Assembly (NCBI GenBank): GCA_028571685.1
Contig: CM053141.1
Coordinates: 77,981,833 to 78,045,832, forward strand
Source of the DNA: Heterohyrax brucei
Taxonomy: Eukaryota; Chordata; Mammalia; Hyracoidea; Procaviidae
DNA: 64,000 nucleotides
Direction: 5' to 3'
The position numbers and the translations under genes were made by a program. Within the stretch, counting starts at the first letter, position 1. Each line of letters opens with the position of its first letter. This document shows, piece after piece, positions 46,401 through 53,100 of this stretch. A model generated the notes under the pieces. It did not search any database and was not told the origin of the DNA. It saw only the letters and a program-made list of their open reading frames with translations.

Positions 46401-46552
46401 GGTGATTCTGATTTAAACTACTAAGTTCTTTACGATAGCATAAGAATTATATTAACTAAACATCTTTTATTCATACTTATCTGTTCTACAGACGTGGAAT
46501 AGCTGCACAACCTCTTTTTACCGGATACTGTAACTATGAGGAGAGTACATAA
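22236..46552 (+). CDS. HEXB: HEXB, beta-hexosaminidase subunit beta (14 exons, 541 aa)
   Basis: Lysosomal glycoside hydrolase family 20 enzyme. The beta subunit forms Hex B (beta-beta) and Hex A (alpha-beta), which remove terminal beta-GlcNAc/GalNAc, including from GM2 ganglioside. The CDS joins 22236-22486, 27357-27502, 31765-31830, 33452-33498, 33763-33873, 38284-38385, 40295-40424, 42207-42387, 42926-43012, 43648-43720, 44518-44692, 45536-45626, 45967-46071 and 46492-46552. These sum to 1626 nt with an unbroken frame. Seen in the translation: a hydrophobic signal peptide (about residues 11-32), an N-terminal GH20b domain, then the catalytic barrel. Substrate-site residues align with human by a constant offset of 16: Arg195, Asp338-Glu339 (motif HLGGDEVEF), Trp389, Trp408, Tyr434, Asp436, Trp473 and Glu475. 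Asp436-Met437 matches beta (Asp-Leu) rather than alpha (Asn-Arg), so this is HEXB and not HEXA. The ATG has a G at -3 and no upstream in-frame ATG. Human is 556 aa; the difference is a shorter leader. The gene appears intact and functional. Confidence 0.98.
23340..23500 (-). repeat. AfroSINE, antisense
   Basis: 'gacaacaaaaaacaatactc' to 'acaccaccaccgggcctcc'. Confidence 0.85.
24772..25255 (-). mobile_element. RTE 3' end, antisense
   Basis: Starts at 'gctacctgttgtcaggtgct', the RTE/SINE tail in reverse. It continues through 'gttgagggtcttcctccttt' and 'tgacagcatgtccaaagtat' (the DMLSG segment of the RTE ORF in reverse). Confidence 0.85.
25725..26036 (+). mobile_element. RTE reverse-transcriptase fragment, sense
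   Basis: Encodes [20 protein letters not shown] and [11 protein letters not shown], the start of the RTE reverse-transcriptase domain, then 'tattaatatcacacgcaag'-like sequence. It stops where an inverted piece begins. Frame broken. Confidence 0.8.
26041..26280 (-). mobile_element. RTE reverse-transcriptase fragment, antisense
   Basis: Reads as RT on the minus strand ([32 protein letters not shown]). This is the segment normally just downstream of the 25725-26036 piece, but inverted relative to it. Confidence 0.8.
26400..26512 (+). repeat. AfroSINE 3' half, sense
   Basis: 'ttatccaccaggtgctcctg' to 'gactctaaggcgctagg'. The head is missing. Confidence 0.75.
27090..27282 (-). repeat. AfroSINE variant, antisense
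   Basis: 'gaaaacctgtttctgctgag' to 'ctgaaccatcaggacacc', with the 'ggctgtcatctttatggaag' insert typical of the longer subfamily. It ends 74 bp before HEXB exon 2. Confidence 0.8.
27357..27502 (+). CDS. HEXB: HEXB exon 2
   Basis: 146 nt between a TTTATTTCTCACACAG acceptor and a GTGAGT donor. Encodes the end of codon 84 through residue 132, including the YIFGFYK and SECDAFP motifs. Cys121 is the expected partner of Cys75. Ser126 stands where human has the glycosylated Asn142. Confidence 0.96.
27820..27990 (-). repeat. AfroSINE variant, antisense
   Basis: 'ttgttgtcaggttctactgg' to 'ttggttagctgctgaatgct', long subfamily with 'taggctgcaatcaccaggtc'. Confidence 0.8.
28426..28917 (+). mobile_element. 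MaLR (MLT1-like) solo LTR
   Basis: Starts TGTCTGAGTCATCTAGCACT and ends ATTCCATGACA (TG...CA ends, about 490 bp). Internal blocks 'gtccaaattcagggtggcag' and 'cttggtggtatgtggtcccc' are typical of mammalian MLT1-type LTRs. Confidence 0.8.
29130..29280 (+). repeat. Unclassified dispersed repeat, copy 1
   Basis: 'ccttaaccatcacagccagc...tatttgttactgccagg' aligns with 56165-56240, so both are copies of one repeat. I do not know the family. Confidence 0.45.
29640..30115 (+). mobile_element. Old L1 3' end remnant
   Basis: Degraded sense L1 3' motifs: 'gtccatcaatagaaaaaagg', 'acactaatgagaatgatata', 'aaaactgtatactaatgtca'. Low integrity. Confidence 0.55.
31765..31830 (+). CDS. HEXB: HEXB exon 3
   Basis: 66 nt, CACAG acceptor and GTAAGT donor. 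Encodes residues 133-154, with the conserved [12 protein letters not shown] stretch at the entry to the catalytic domain. Confidence 0.95.
31831..33762 (+). other. HEXB: HEXB introns 3 and 4 (31831-33451 and 33499-33762; exon 4 lies between)
   Basis: AT-rich, without recognisable SINEs. Simple-sequence patch of alternating TA/CA at about 33272-33310. Short exon 4 sits at 33452-33498. Confidence 0.8.
33452..33498 (+). CDS. HEXB: HEXB exon 4
   Basis: 47 nt, CTCCCCAG acceptor and GTGAGT donor. Encodes residues 155-170 ([15 protein letters not shown]). Too short to stand out as an ORF. It is supported by the splice signals and by exact frame continuity. Confidence 0.95.
33763..33873 (+). CDS. 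HEXB: HEXB exon 5
   Basis: 111 nt, TTTTATAG acceptor and GTAGGT donor. Encodes residues 171-207. Contains the substrate-binding Arg195 in DTSRHYLPV. Arg174 (IRESTI) replaces the glycosylated human Asn190 (INESTI). Confidence 0.96.
34125..34320 (-). repeat. AfroSINE variant, antisense
   Basis: 'gctgctgtgtgctgttcagt' to 'accgagtactcacccatcac', long subfamily with 'taggctgtaatctttctggg'. Confidence 0.75.
35568..36095 (+). mobile_element. Solo LTR (ERVL-like) inserted in RTE
   Basis: 528 bp with TG...CA ends (TGTGGTGGTCAGG ... GCCTAAGACA). It interrupts the RTE between 'ggaatgggcac' and 'gggacacatatg'. Flanking 5-mers GGCAC (35563-35567) and GGGAC (36096-36100) agree at 4 of 5 positions, consistent with an ERVL-type 5-bp duplication. 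Related to 2585-3105. Confidence 0.75.
36360..37140 (-). mobile_element. L1 3'-end-like retroposon, antisense, inserted in RTE
   Basis: About 780 bp with its poly(A) tail (poly-T at 36357-36377) on the left. It is the longest copy of the 601-1030 family. RTE sequence resumes on the right. 'gtgtcttctttt' on the left and 'ccatcttctttt' on the right look like a decayed target duplication. Confidence 0.75.
38284..38385 (+). CDS. HEXB: HEXB exon 6
   Basis: 102 nt, TGCAG acceptor and GTGAGT donor. Encodes residues 208-241, including the GH20 signature [16 protein letters not shown]. Confidence 0.97.
38386..40294 (+). other. HEXB: HEXB intron 6
   Basis: 1909 bp. Contains an antisense SINE (38598-38757) and a possible old LINE stretch at about 39180-39580 ('gaagcaaattccaaacatca', 'cagtaatcccttaatatcat'). 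Otherwise unrecognised. Confidence 0.8.
38598..38757 (-). repeat. AfroSINE, antisense
   Basis: 'aagcaaaccaaactgacttc' to 'actacaacactaggga'. Confidence 0.85.
40295..40424 (+). CDS. HEXB: HEXB exon 7
   Basis: 130 nt, TTTTACAG acceptor and GTAAGG donor. Encodes residues 242-284 with [19 protein letters not shown] and the [15 protein letters not shown] motif of the catalytic barrel. Confidence 0.97.
40825..40970 (+). repeat. MIR SINE
   Basis: Typical MIR: 'ctctgaagccaaactccctg', 'gggcaagttacataatac', 'cctcagtttccccatctcta'. Confidence 0.85.
40977..41145 (+). repeat. AfroSINE, sense
   Basis: 'tggaaactcttgcggcatgg' to 'caacagcaatgtttgttttt'. Confidence 0.9.
41755..41905 (+). repeat. AfroSINE, sense
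   Basis: 'gaagccgtggtggagtagtg' to 'gattcgatggcagtgcatgg'. Confidence 0.9.
42207..42387 (+). CDS. HEXB: HEXB exon 8 (catalytic exon)
   Basis: 181 nt, TTCTTCTAG acceptor. The donor is the weaker GTATGA. Encodes residues 285-344: Cys293 and Cys344 (expected disulfide), the conserved sequon at Asn311 (VNTTYS) and the catalytic Asp338-Glu339 pair in HLGGDEVEF. The glutamate is the acid/base and the aspartate orients the substrate N-acetyl group. Confidence 0.97.
42926..43012 (+). CDS. HEXB: HEXB exon 9
   Basis: 87 nt, TTTAAG acceptor and GTAAGT donor. Encodes residues 345-373, with [14 protein letters not shown]. Confidence 0.96.
43648..43720 (+). CDS. HEXB: HEXB exon 10
   Basis: 73 nt, CTACTAG acceptor and GTGAGA donor. 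Encodes residues 374-398. Contains active-site Trp389 in SIVWQEVFD. Confidence 0.96.
44518..44692 (+). CDS. HEXB: HEXB exon 11
   Basis: 175 nt, TTAATAG acceptor and GTAAGT donor. Encodes residues 399-456. Carries Trp408 (EVWKD) and Tyr434-Leu-Asp436-Met437 ([14 protein letters not shown]). The Asp is the beta-type residue at this position. Human beta has Leu where Met437 stands. Confidence 0.96.
45536..45626 (+). CDS. HEXB: HEXB exon 12
   Basis: 91 nt, ATGTAG acceptor and GTATGT donor. Encodes residues 457-486 with [15 protein letters not shown]. Trp473 and Glu475 line the active site. The NLTP sequon is followed by proline, so it is unlikely to be glycosylated. Confidence 0.97.
45697..45862 (-). 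repeat. AfroSINE, antisense, in HEXB intron 12
   Basis: 'gggaaatcaaacccactgct' to 'ccatgccaccagagtttcc'. It occupies about half of the 340-bp intron, between the donor at 45627 and the acceptor at 45966. Confidence 0.9.
45967..46071 (+). CDS. HEXB: HEXB exon 13
   Basis: 105 nt, TTTTCAG acceptor and GTAAGA donor. Encodes residues 487-521, with [12 protein letters not shown] and RHRC-like IKHRCRM. Its cysteine is the expected partner of the C-terminal cysteine. Confidence 0.97.
46492..46552 (+). CDS. HEXB: HEXB exon 14 (coding part) and stop
   Basis: Acceptor TTCTACAG. Encodes residues 522-541 ([19 protein letters not shown]) and a TAA stop. The tail is one residue longer than in human, which ends CNHENM. 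Confidence 0.96.
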
Positions 46553-46654
46553 AGATAACCTACACAGAGAAGAACAGGACAGGAAAAAAGGCCACATAAT
46601 ACAATGAATGTGATGCTGAAATCATGGAAATAAGATTGGTGAGACTATTTTAGG

Positions 46655-46660
46655 AATAAA
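46655..46660 (+). terminator. HEXB: HEXB poly(A) signal AATAAA
   Basis: The first canonical AATAAA after the HEXB stop, 103 nt downstream of it. Cleavage would be expected around 46670-46690, so the 3' UTR is about 130 nt. This fits the short HEXB 3' UTR known in other mammals. Confidence 0.8.
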
Positions 46661-46669
46661 ATGTATCTT

Positions 46670-46675
46670 TTTATT
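46670..46675 (-). terminator. GFM2: GFM2 poly(A) signal AATAAA (minus strand)
   Basis: TTTATT on the plus strand reads AATAAA on the minus strand. It is the only canonical signal I see between the GFM2 stop (47049) and the HEXB stop. It implies a GFM2 3' UTR of about 390-400 nt with cleavage near 46640-46660, inside the HEXB 3' UTR. Confidence 0.65.
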
Positions 46676-47048
46676 CACTGAATCTTTATCTTTTCCCATT
46701 AGGTACCTGGGCACACTTTGTGCTACCATTCAGTACTGGCTAAGGGCTAAGTCTTTACTGCTCCTTCATCTGCAGTAGAATATACCCATAATAATAACTT
46801 CATCATACAGAAGAACACTTACACAGGTACATACAATTTCAGAGCACATTTCTCATTATGTGAATTAGAGTGGGCAGCTTGAGTGCCATACAGGCAGGTA
46901 CTGTCTTCAAGTTACATCTTTCCTCTAGCTGTCTGTACCAAAACAAGGATATATTTACCGAACAAATGAAGCAAAAAAAAAATGTATTATCTTACTGAAA
47001 GTGAAGGAGTAGGTAGGTGCTCCTGAATTTCTCTCCATTTCCCAGCAG

Positions 47049-47186
47049 CTAAAATACTCCAGCCAAACCACTCCTCCGACTGAGCAGTGTCTGTTGGTCC
47101 TGAGGATTCATGGCTTGATAATTAGATAGTTCTAAAGCAAAAGTAGCTGAGCCTGATGTTATTGTTCGAAGTACAGTTGAGTAACC
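47049..47186 (-). CDS. GFM2: GFM2 terminal coding exon
   Basis: 138 nt of coding sequence after acceptor TTTTGCTTAG. Encodes [20 protein letters not shown] and [20 protein letters not shown], ending LAGVF and a TAG stop. As I recall it, human ends ...RRSGLT, so this tail is about four residues longer. The 3' UTR would continue to about 46650. Confidence 0.95.
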   Translation of the reverse strand, partial: GYSTVLRTITSGSATFALELSNYQAMNPQDQQTLLSRRSGLAGVF

Positions 47187-50100
47187 CTAAGCAAAATAAT
47201 TCCAGTCAATTATTTCATTAAACTTAAGCCCTAAGTTTTTCTTCCTGCTGCATATCTTTTGACCATCATCAGGGAAAGGTGATACTACTCCCATGGCTTA
47301 GCTACCTTATTACTTTCAAACAGGTCATGTAGCCATTTTTTTTTGGTGGAAATTAAATATAAAAATATAAGGTACAGAACAGAAAACACAAATAGTGTAG
47401 GCATGCTGTATATTCTCTATTCCTAGCACTTGGTAAGAAGATGATGCCTTTGTTACTACCCTGCTGGTAGGTACTTTGGTCCCTGGCCTAGAACAGGATA
47501 AGCTGATGGATAAGAATGATATCTGCCTTAAATCTGATAGTGGCAAAAGCAGAATAAATGTTTAGGAGGAGAAAAATGGTCATTTAGTCTACCACTCTTT
47601 GGTACGGCATATCTCAACCTTGGTGGTCCCAGAACTGGAAACAGCCAACCCCCGGAGGCTTATAACCCACTGGACTTCCCCAACAGCTTAAATGCAAAGC
47701 TGTAACACTTTCCAATGGTTGAAAATTAACATGCATTCTCCAAATCAAAACCATGATGCTTTTTCCAGGTCTCACTGACTGCCTGTTGAAAACCCTGATG
47801 GTGTAGTGGTTAAGTGCCACGGCTGTGAATCAAAAGGTCAGCAGTTAGAATCCATCAAGTGCTCCTTGGGAACTCTATGGGGCAATTCTATTCTGTCCCA
47901 TAGGATTACTGTGAGTCGAAACCGACACCCCCAAATTAAAGAAAGACTATGCACTTCTCAGTCACAAAGAACCTACCATGATCTCTGCCAAGGGAACAAA
48001 TCCAACAACAACTCTGTTGTCCTGGCGAGTCTGAATTTCCTGAATGTTCCCTCTTCTCTGTGCAAGATCTGCCAGGACAGGGCTGAGGTGATCTCTGGTT
48101 ACTGTAACCTCAAGGTTCATCAGAGGTTCCAACACTTGTTTCTCTGCCTTCTTCAGAGCCTGAAGAAAGGAAAGAACGCTAACCTTACTTGCTGAAACTG
48201 GAAGCCAAATTTCTGTTGGGAAAAAAATGGGGGGTGAGGGGGGTAATTCATGAAAACTTTCAAATTATATGCCTAGGTGCTAGCAAAAAGACATACGCTT
48301 GCCACAGCCTCCTTTATAAAGATACCACTATCAGTACAAATGACAATGACAAACGGTACAAACTTTAGTATTTGTACATGTGTGATACAGCATGTCTATG
48401 ATTTCATGTACGGTACATCCCAAGAGTAAAGCCTTATTACACTGAACCTTTCTGTGAACATGTAGCCAGAGAAACAGAAAAAAATTTCCCCCCTTAAACT
48501 GAAGATTCATTTCTTCATGTTTAAACCTCATGTTTCTCTTCCTCGGTTACAGTCTACACCACATCTCAGAAAGGACAATCAAGGAGGGAGACAAACAGAC
48601 TTTTTAAAAAGAGTAGAATTTAACACAAGGTAGTAGAAATAAATTTACTATCTAAAATAGTGTCTTGCCCAACGTCTGTTTAGATTTTTCACCTTCAAAT
48701 GCAAAAAAGTACATGCACAGGAAGTAAATGGAAACAGAGGGAAAGAGCTAAAATAGCTAGTGTAAGACAGGCCGGAAGTGCAGTAAAACTGGAGAAACCG
48801 CAGCAACGTAAAGAATAATTTTACTGACGGTCTCAGTCTGAGCCTGATGTAACAGTACCATTACATCAGGGAAACTGGTAAAGGGGTTTTGGTCAGAGTT
48901 TGCAAGCACCATTCATACTGGTAAGTCTGGTATAAAAAGCTTTATTTAAAAAAAAGCTATAAAGAGCTATCCCACTTCTCTAGGTTGTTGCAGTTCAAAA
49001 GGAGTAAAATATTTTCCTATAAATTCTAAAAGCCACTCTTTGGTCGTCAGTCAGGTGGACTATAAATTAGTAGTAAACTTGAAGGTTTTGCAATGAGAAC
49101 CGGAAAAGGCAGTCAGAAAAGGCTCTGGAATGTGCCCTCATCCTTACTGGGATTTAGCTGCACATCTTTTTTCCAGTGCCCCTTCTCATTATTTCCAAGG
49201 TCTTAAATCAAACCAAACCAGTTGCTATTAAGAACATTCCAACTCATGGTGACCCCATGTATGCCAAAACAGAACTAGGCTCCACAGGGCTTTCAATGAC
49301 AGATTTTTCAGAAGTAGCTCGCCAGGCCTTTCTTCCAAGATGCCTCTGGGTGGACCTGAACCTCCTTAGTAGCAAGGTCGTCCATTAGAACTTCCATTAG
49401 TTAACTCTTCACACCACCCAAGGGCTCCAAAAAGCAAAAATAAAAACAACCAAACCTGTTGTTGTTGAGTCGACTCCAACTCGAAGCAACCCTGCAGGAC
49501 AGAGTAGAACCACTCCACAGAGTTTCCAAGGAGCGCCTGGTGGATTCAAACTGCAGACCTCTTGGCTGCAGCTGCAGCACTTAACCGCTATGCCACCAGG
49601 GTCTACCCCCCACAAGGACTTCCACTAAGGCATTACGATCTCCTGTACTAAGCCAAGCATTGGTTCTGCTTCTGGGGTCTCACTTACTGCTTCTCCCCTG
49701 TCCTCACACTCACAATCCTGAAAAATTCCCAAATCAGTAAAATGAAGAGTGTATTCTCTTTCTCATTGTTTTTATTTTTACTTTTTAAAAAAGCACACAC
49801 AATAAAACAACCACTCAGTTGCATAAGGCCAATTAAGCCTTAAAAATCATCATCAGTTCATCCAAAGTGACTCAACTATGAATTATCTCCTCAACACAGA
49901 AAAAACTTATCCATAACATTTTTTTGGATGAAAATACTGAATAAATCAAAAATAATGTAAAGCAAGCAACTACCTTTCTTATTCTCTACATTTCTGTAAG
50001 CCTTGCCAAGAACTCTGTGCCAGTTCTCCTAGTGTCTTTTACAACAAGACAATGGAGTGTGAAAAGGTAAAATTAAGAGGAAAAAAAGCTACAAGTAAGG

Positions 50101-53100
50101 ACAAGAACTGAATCCTGTGTAACTAAACTGGACATCCTGTGCTGATGGATCTGCCTTAGTCCTTTTTCTTTTTCTCTTCAGTCTTTCCCTTGGCAGTTAT
50201 TATCTTGGTGCACAGCTTCAAATACATATGAGTGCCTTTCTCAGAAACCTGAAATCCTGTCTAGTCCAATCTCTGTGCTCCAGTCCTGCACCTCAGTGGC
50301 CTACTCTGGGACAGTGTCTGAGTATCCTAAAGCTTCTTAATAAGCCCTAAGCTGAGCCCATCATTTTCCTGCCCAAATATTTCACTCTTCCGATGTTCTG
50401 TTGATGGCACCACTAGTCTGCAGTTCAACTGGGACATGCATCTTTGACTATTCCTTTTCCCCAGTAAACTGTTAGGTTTCCACTCCTTGCAGTATCCTAG
50501 TACCCAAGTTCGGACCTAGTTCATTTCTTACCCTAGACTGCCTCTTCCCTACACCAAGCTTCTGCTTCCTTTTCAAAAACTTGACTCAGCACTGTTCTCA
50601 GGTCAAAGTTCAAACTTCTTCAGGTAGCTTTTAAAGGTTTCTCTCCAATCTGACCCCATTCTATTTTCCCAACACTTTTTTTCTACTTCCCTGCCTTCAG
50701 CTGATACTACAGCTGAACAACTCTTCAACCTCCCCCATCTGGGATGTGCCCCTCTGCCCAAATCATCCCAACTCAATACTAAAAAATTTCCAAGATCTTT
50801 TCCAATTCCTTGTTTTACAACTTTTATGTTACTCAGCCCATTCAGATATCTTGGCTAAATTCAATTCTTCTGCTAATTTAATCCTTTAGTAGCTTATGAG
50901 TTAGCACCAAGTTTTAGATCAGATGGTCAATGAAAAAGAGAAAGATCCTCAACAGAATGGACTGACGCACTGGCTGTAACAATGGACTTGAGCATAATGA
51001 CAACTGTGAGGAAGGTGCAAGACTGGGCAGTGTTTCGATCTGTTGTACACGAGGTCACTATGAGTCAGAACTGGCTAGATGGCACCTAACAAGCTCCTTA
51101 AGGAAAACGTATTCATCATCTTTGCATCCTTCACAGTGCCCAACAAGAAATATATGGAGCATCACTAACTTTTCACAGGCAGAGAGGAGGAGGTTGTCAC
51201 TAGAAAACGCTTAACAGGAACAAAAGTACTTCCATTAGGAATACTTTAAGTTAGTGACTTAAAGTTTAAATTGCCTCTCCCATTAAGTTCTTATTCTCTA
51301 ATATAGCTTCAACAGAAACACTAACCAAATCAGAAATACTTAAGATTTTACTTTTACAGGGCATACCACATTTTGAAGGGCTGGCCAGTGTACCCAGGCT
51401 TGGGGTTAATTTAGAAACAATATTTTAAATCATCTTCCAGATTACCATTATTTTAATACCAAACCAACTACAGAAGAAATTTTAAAATTACTGGAAAGTG
51501 AATTATCTCAACTACAGCAATTTAATCATTAACTATTTTACAGGCACTACTTTTAACTATACTCTTAGGTAAATAGTATCTAAACAATCTTTTTAAAAAA
51601 ACATAAAACCTTAGTTTTTAGATTTAAAATCAAAAAACTTGTTAAGCATAAATGTGAACTCATGTAAGAACTATTAAGTTCAGCTTTGTGAAGTCAGTGG
51701 TTTGGGTTATCTAAGTTAACATTATAATTGATGATTCAAATAACACCACAGAAAATCAGATCTCTTAACAATCCAAAATATTTTTAAAAAATGATTGTAA
51801 GAGCATTTGTAAGGCAAAAATCAATCACCTACAAAACCAGCACTGAAAACAACACAGAATCAGCATCTAATGTGCCATGCTCCTGGGAGTGAATCTAGCT
51901 CTTTTAAGGCAGGAAACAGAGGGTCCATGACACCAGGGACATCCCCCCAGATACCGGCAACAAGGCCAGACTGCTTGATACTTTCAAAGGGAAGCTGCCT
52001 GTACTGAGTCTGTTATTTGGTAGGACTTACTAATGGTTCTTAATTACTCTTAAACATCAACTGCAAATATGGGACCAGTATTAGCTGCTCAAAGTCTTTC
52101 TGATTACAGTTCATCTTGGACCAGCTAACCCTACAAGTGTCCTCTTTTCTAGTCTATCAAGCTTGCCTCTAATGGCTATGTGTTTGGTCATGAAGAAAGC
52201 AGAAATGCCACTTAAGTCATCTTAATGAAACTTGTCCTTCTGATAAAAATCTGAGACTATTTCAATAGCAATCTGTGTTACAAGTGATTTTGAAGATCCT
52301 CACACAAAGCTACAGGTGATGAAGAAACCAGAGTCTCCATGGTAACAACTCCTGTTAATCATAAAGATCAGGAAGCCATGACATAAGGTCAGGCCATGTA
52401 TGTACAGATGTCTATGAAATTAGTGGCTGTATACAGTTTCTAGAGTCAAAAGAGACAGAAAAGTTCCATACCTTCTGTACACACCTTGAGACACATGCAG
52501 AAATCATAGTTGTGGAGGTACCAGGATGAACTATCAGTGAATGTAAAGTAATTGCTACATCTTGAACTGGGGATCCAAGCAATGGTCCTAAGGCGAAAAA
52601 ATGGTGCTGTATTAGGATTTCAACATGCAATGAGTAACTGAAAAGTAACAGTAGAGGGGCCGGGAGGCAGTACTAATAGAAAATACAGTCGCTCTTCTTT
52701 TCTACAAGGTTAGGTTCCAAAGATAAGGTCGTTATGCAAAAACTGTCATTATGCAGAAATGGCAGATGACTCTTCAACATAATAAAGGCTATCTATACAA
52801 AACCAAAGGAAACCTGGTGGCATAAAGGTTAAGTGTTACAGCTGCTAATAAAAGATCAGCAGTTCAAATCCATCAGGCACTCCTTGGAAACTCTATGGAG
52901 TGGTAGGTACTACTCTGTCCTATAGGGTTGCTATGAAGTGGAAATGTCTTGATGGCCGTGATGTTTTATACAAAATCAATAGCCAATATCATTCTTAACA
53001 GAGAGAGGCTGAAAACATTCCCCCTGAGAACAGGAACAAGCCAAGGATGCTATTTAACACTGTGCTGCAAGTCCTAACTAGAACAGCAAGGCAAGAAAAA

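Larger units (their letters stand above)
44693..46491 (+). other. HEXB: HEXB introns 11-13 (44693-45535, 45627-45966, 46072-46491; exons 12 and 13 lie between)
   Basis: Intron 12 is almost filled by one antisense SINE (45697-45862). Introns 11 and 13 show nothing recognisable. Confidence 0.75.
46553..47048. other. Convergent 3' UTR region of HEXB and GFM2
   Basis: 496 bp separate the two stop codons. The left 130 bp serves as HEXB 3' UTR and nearly all of it as GFM2 3' UTR on the other strand, judged by the poly(A) signals at 46655-46660 (+) and 46670-46675 (-). No repeat is seen in this stretch. Confidence 0.7.
47187..52471 (-). other. GFM2: GFM2 last two introns (47187-47976 and 48160-52471)
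   Basis: Hold sense-of-plus SINE 47786-47932, antisense SINEs 49200-49400 and 49440-49605, and an RTE 3' end at 50905-51100. 48200-49190, 49610-50900 and 51105-52470 show nothing recognisable. Confidence 0.8.

Noticed and set aside
22236-46552. HEXA instead of HEXB
   Set aside because: The beta-type Asp at residue 436, beta-like N- and C-termini, matching exon phases and the neighbouring convergent GFM2 all point to HEXB.
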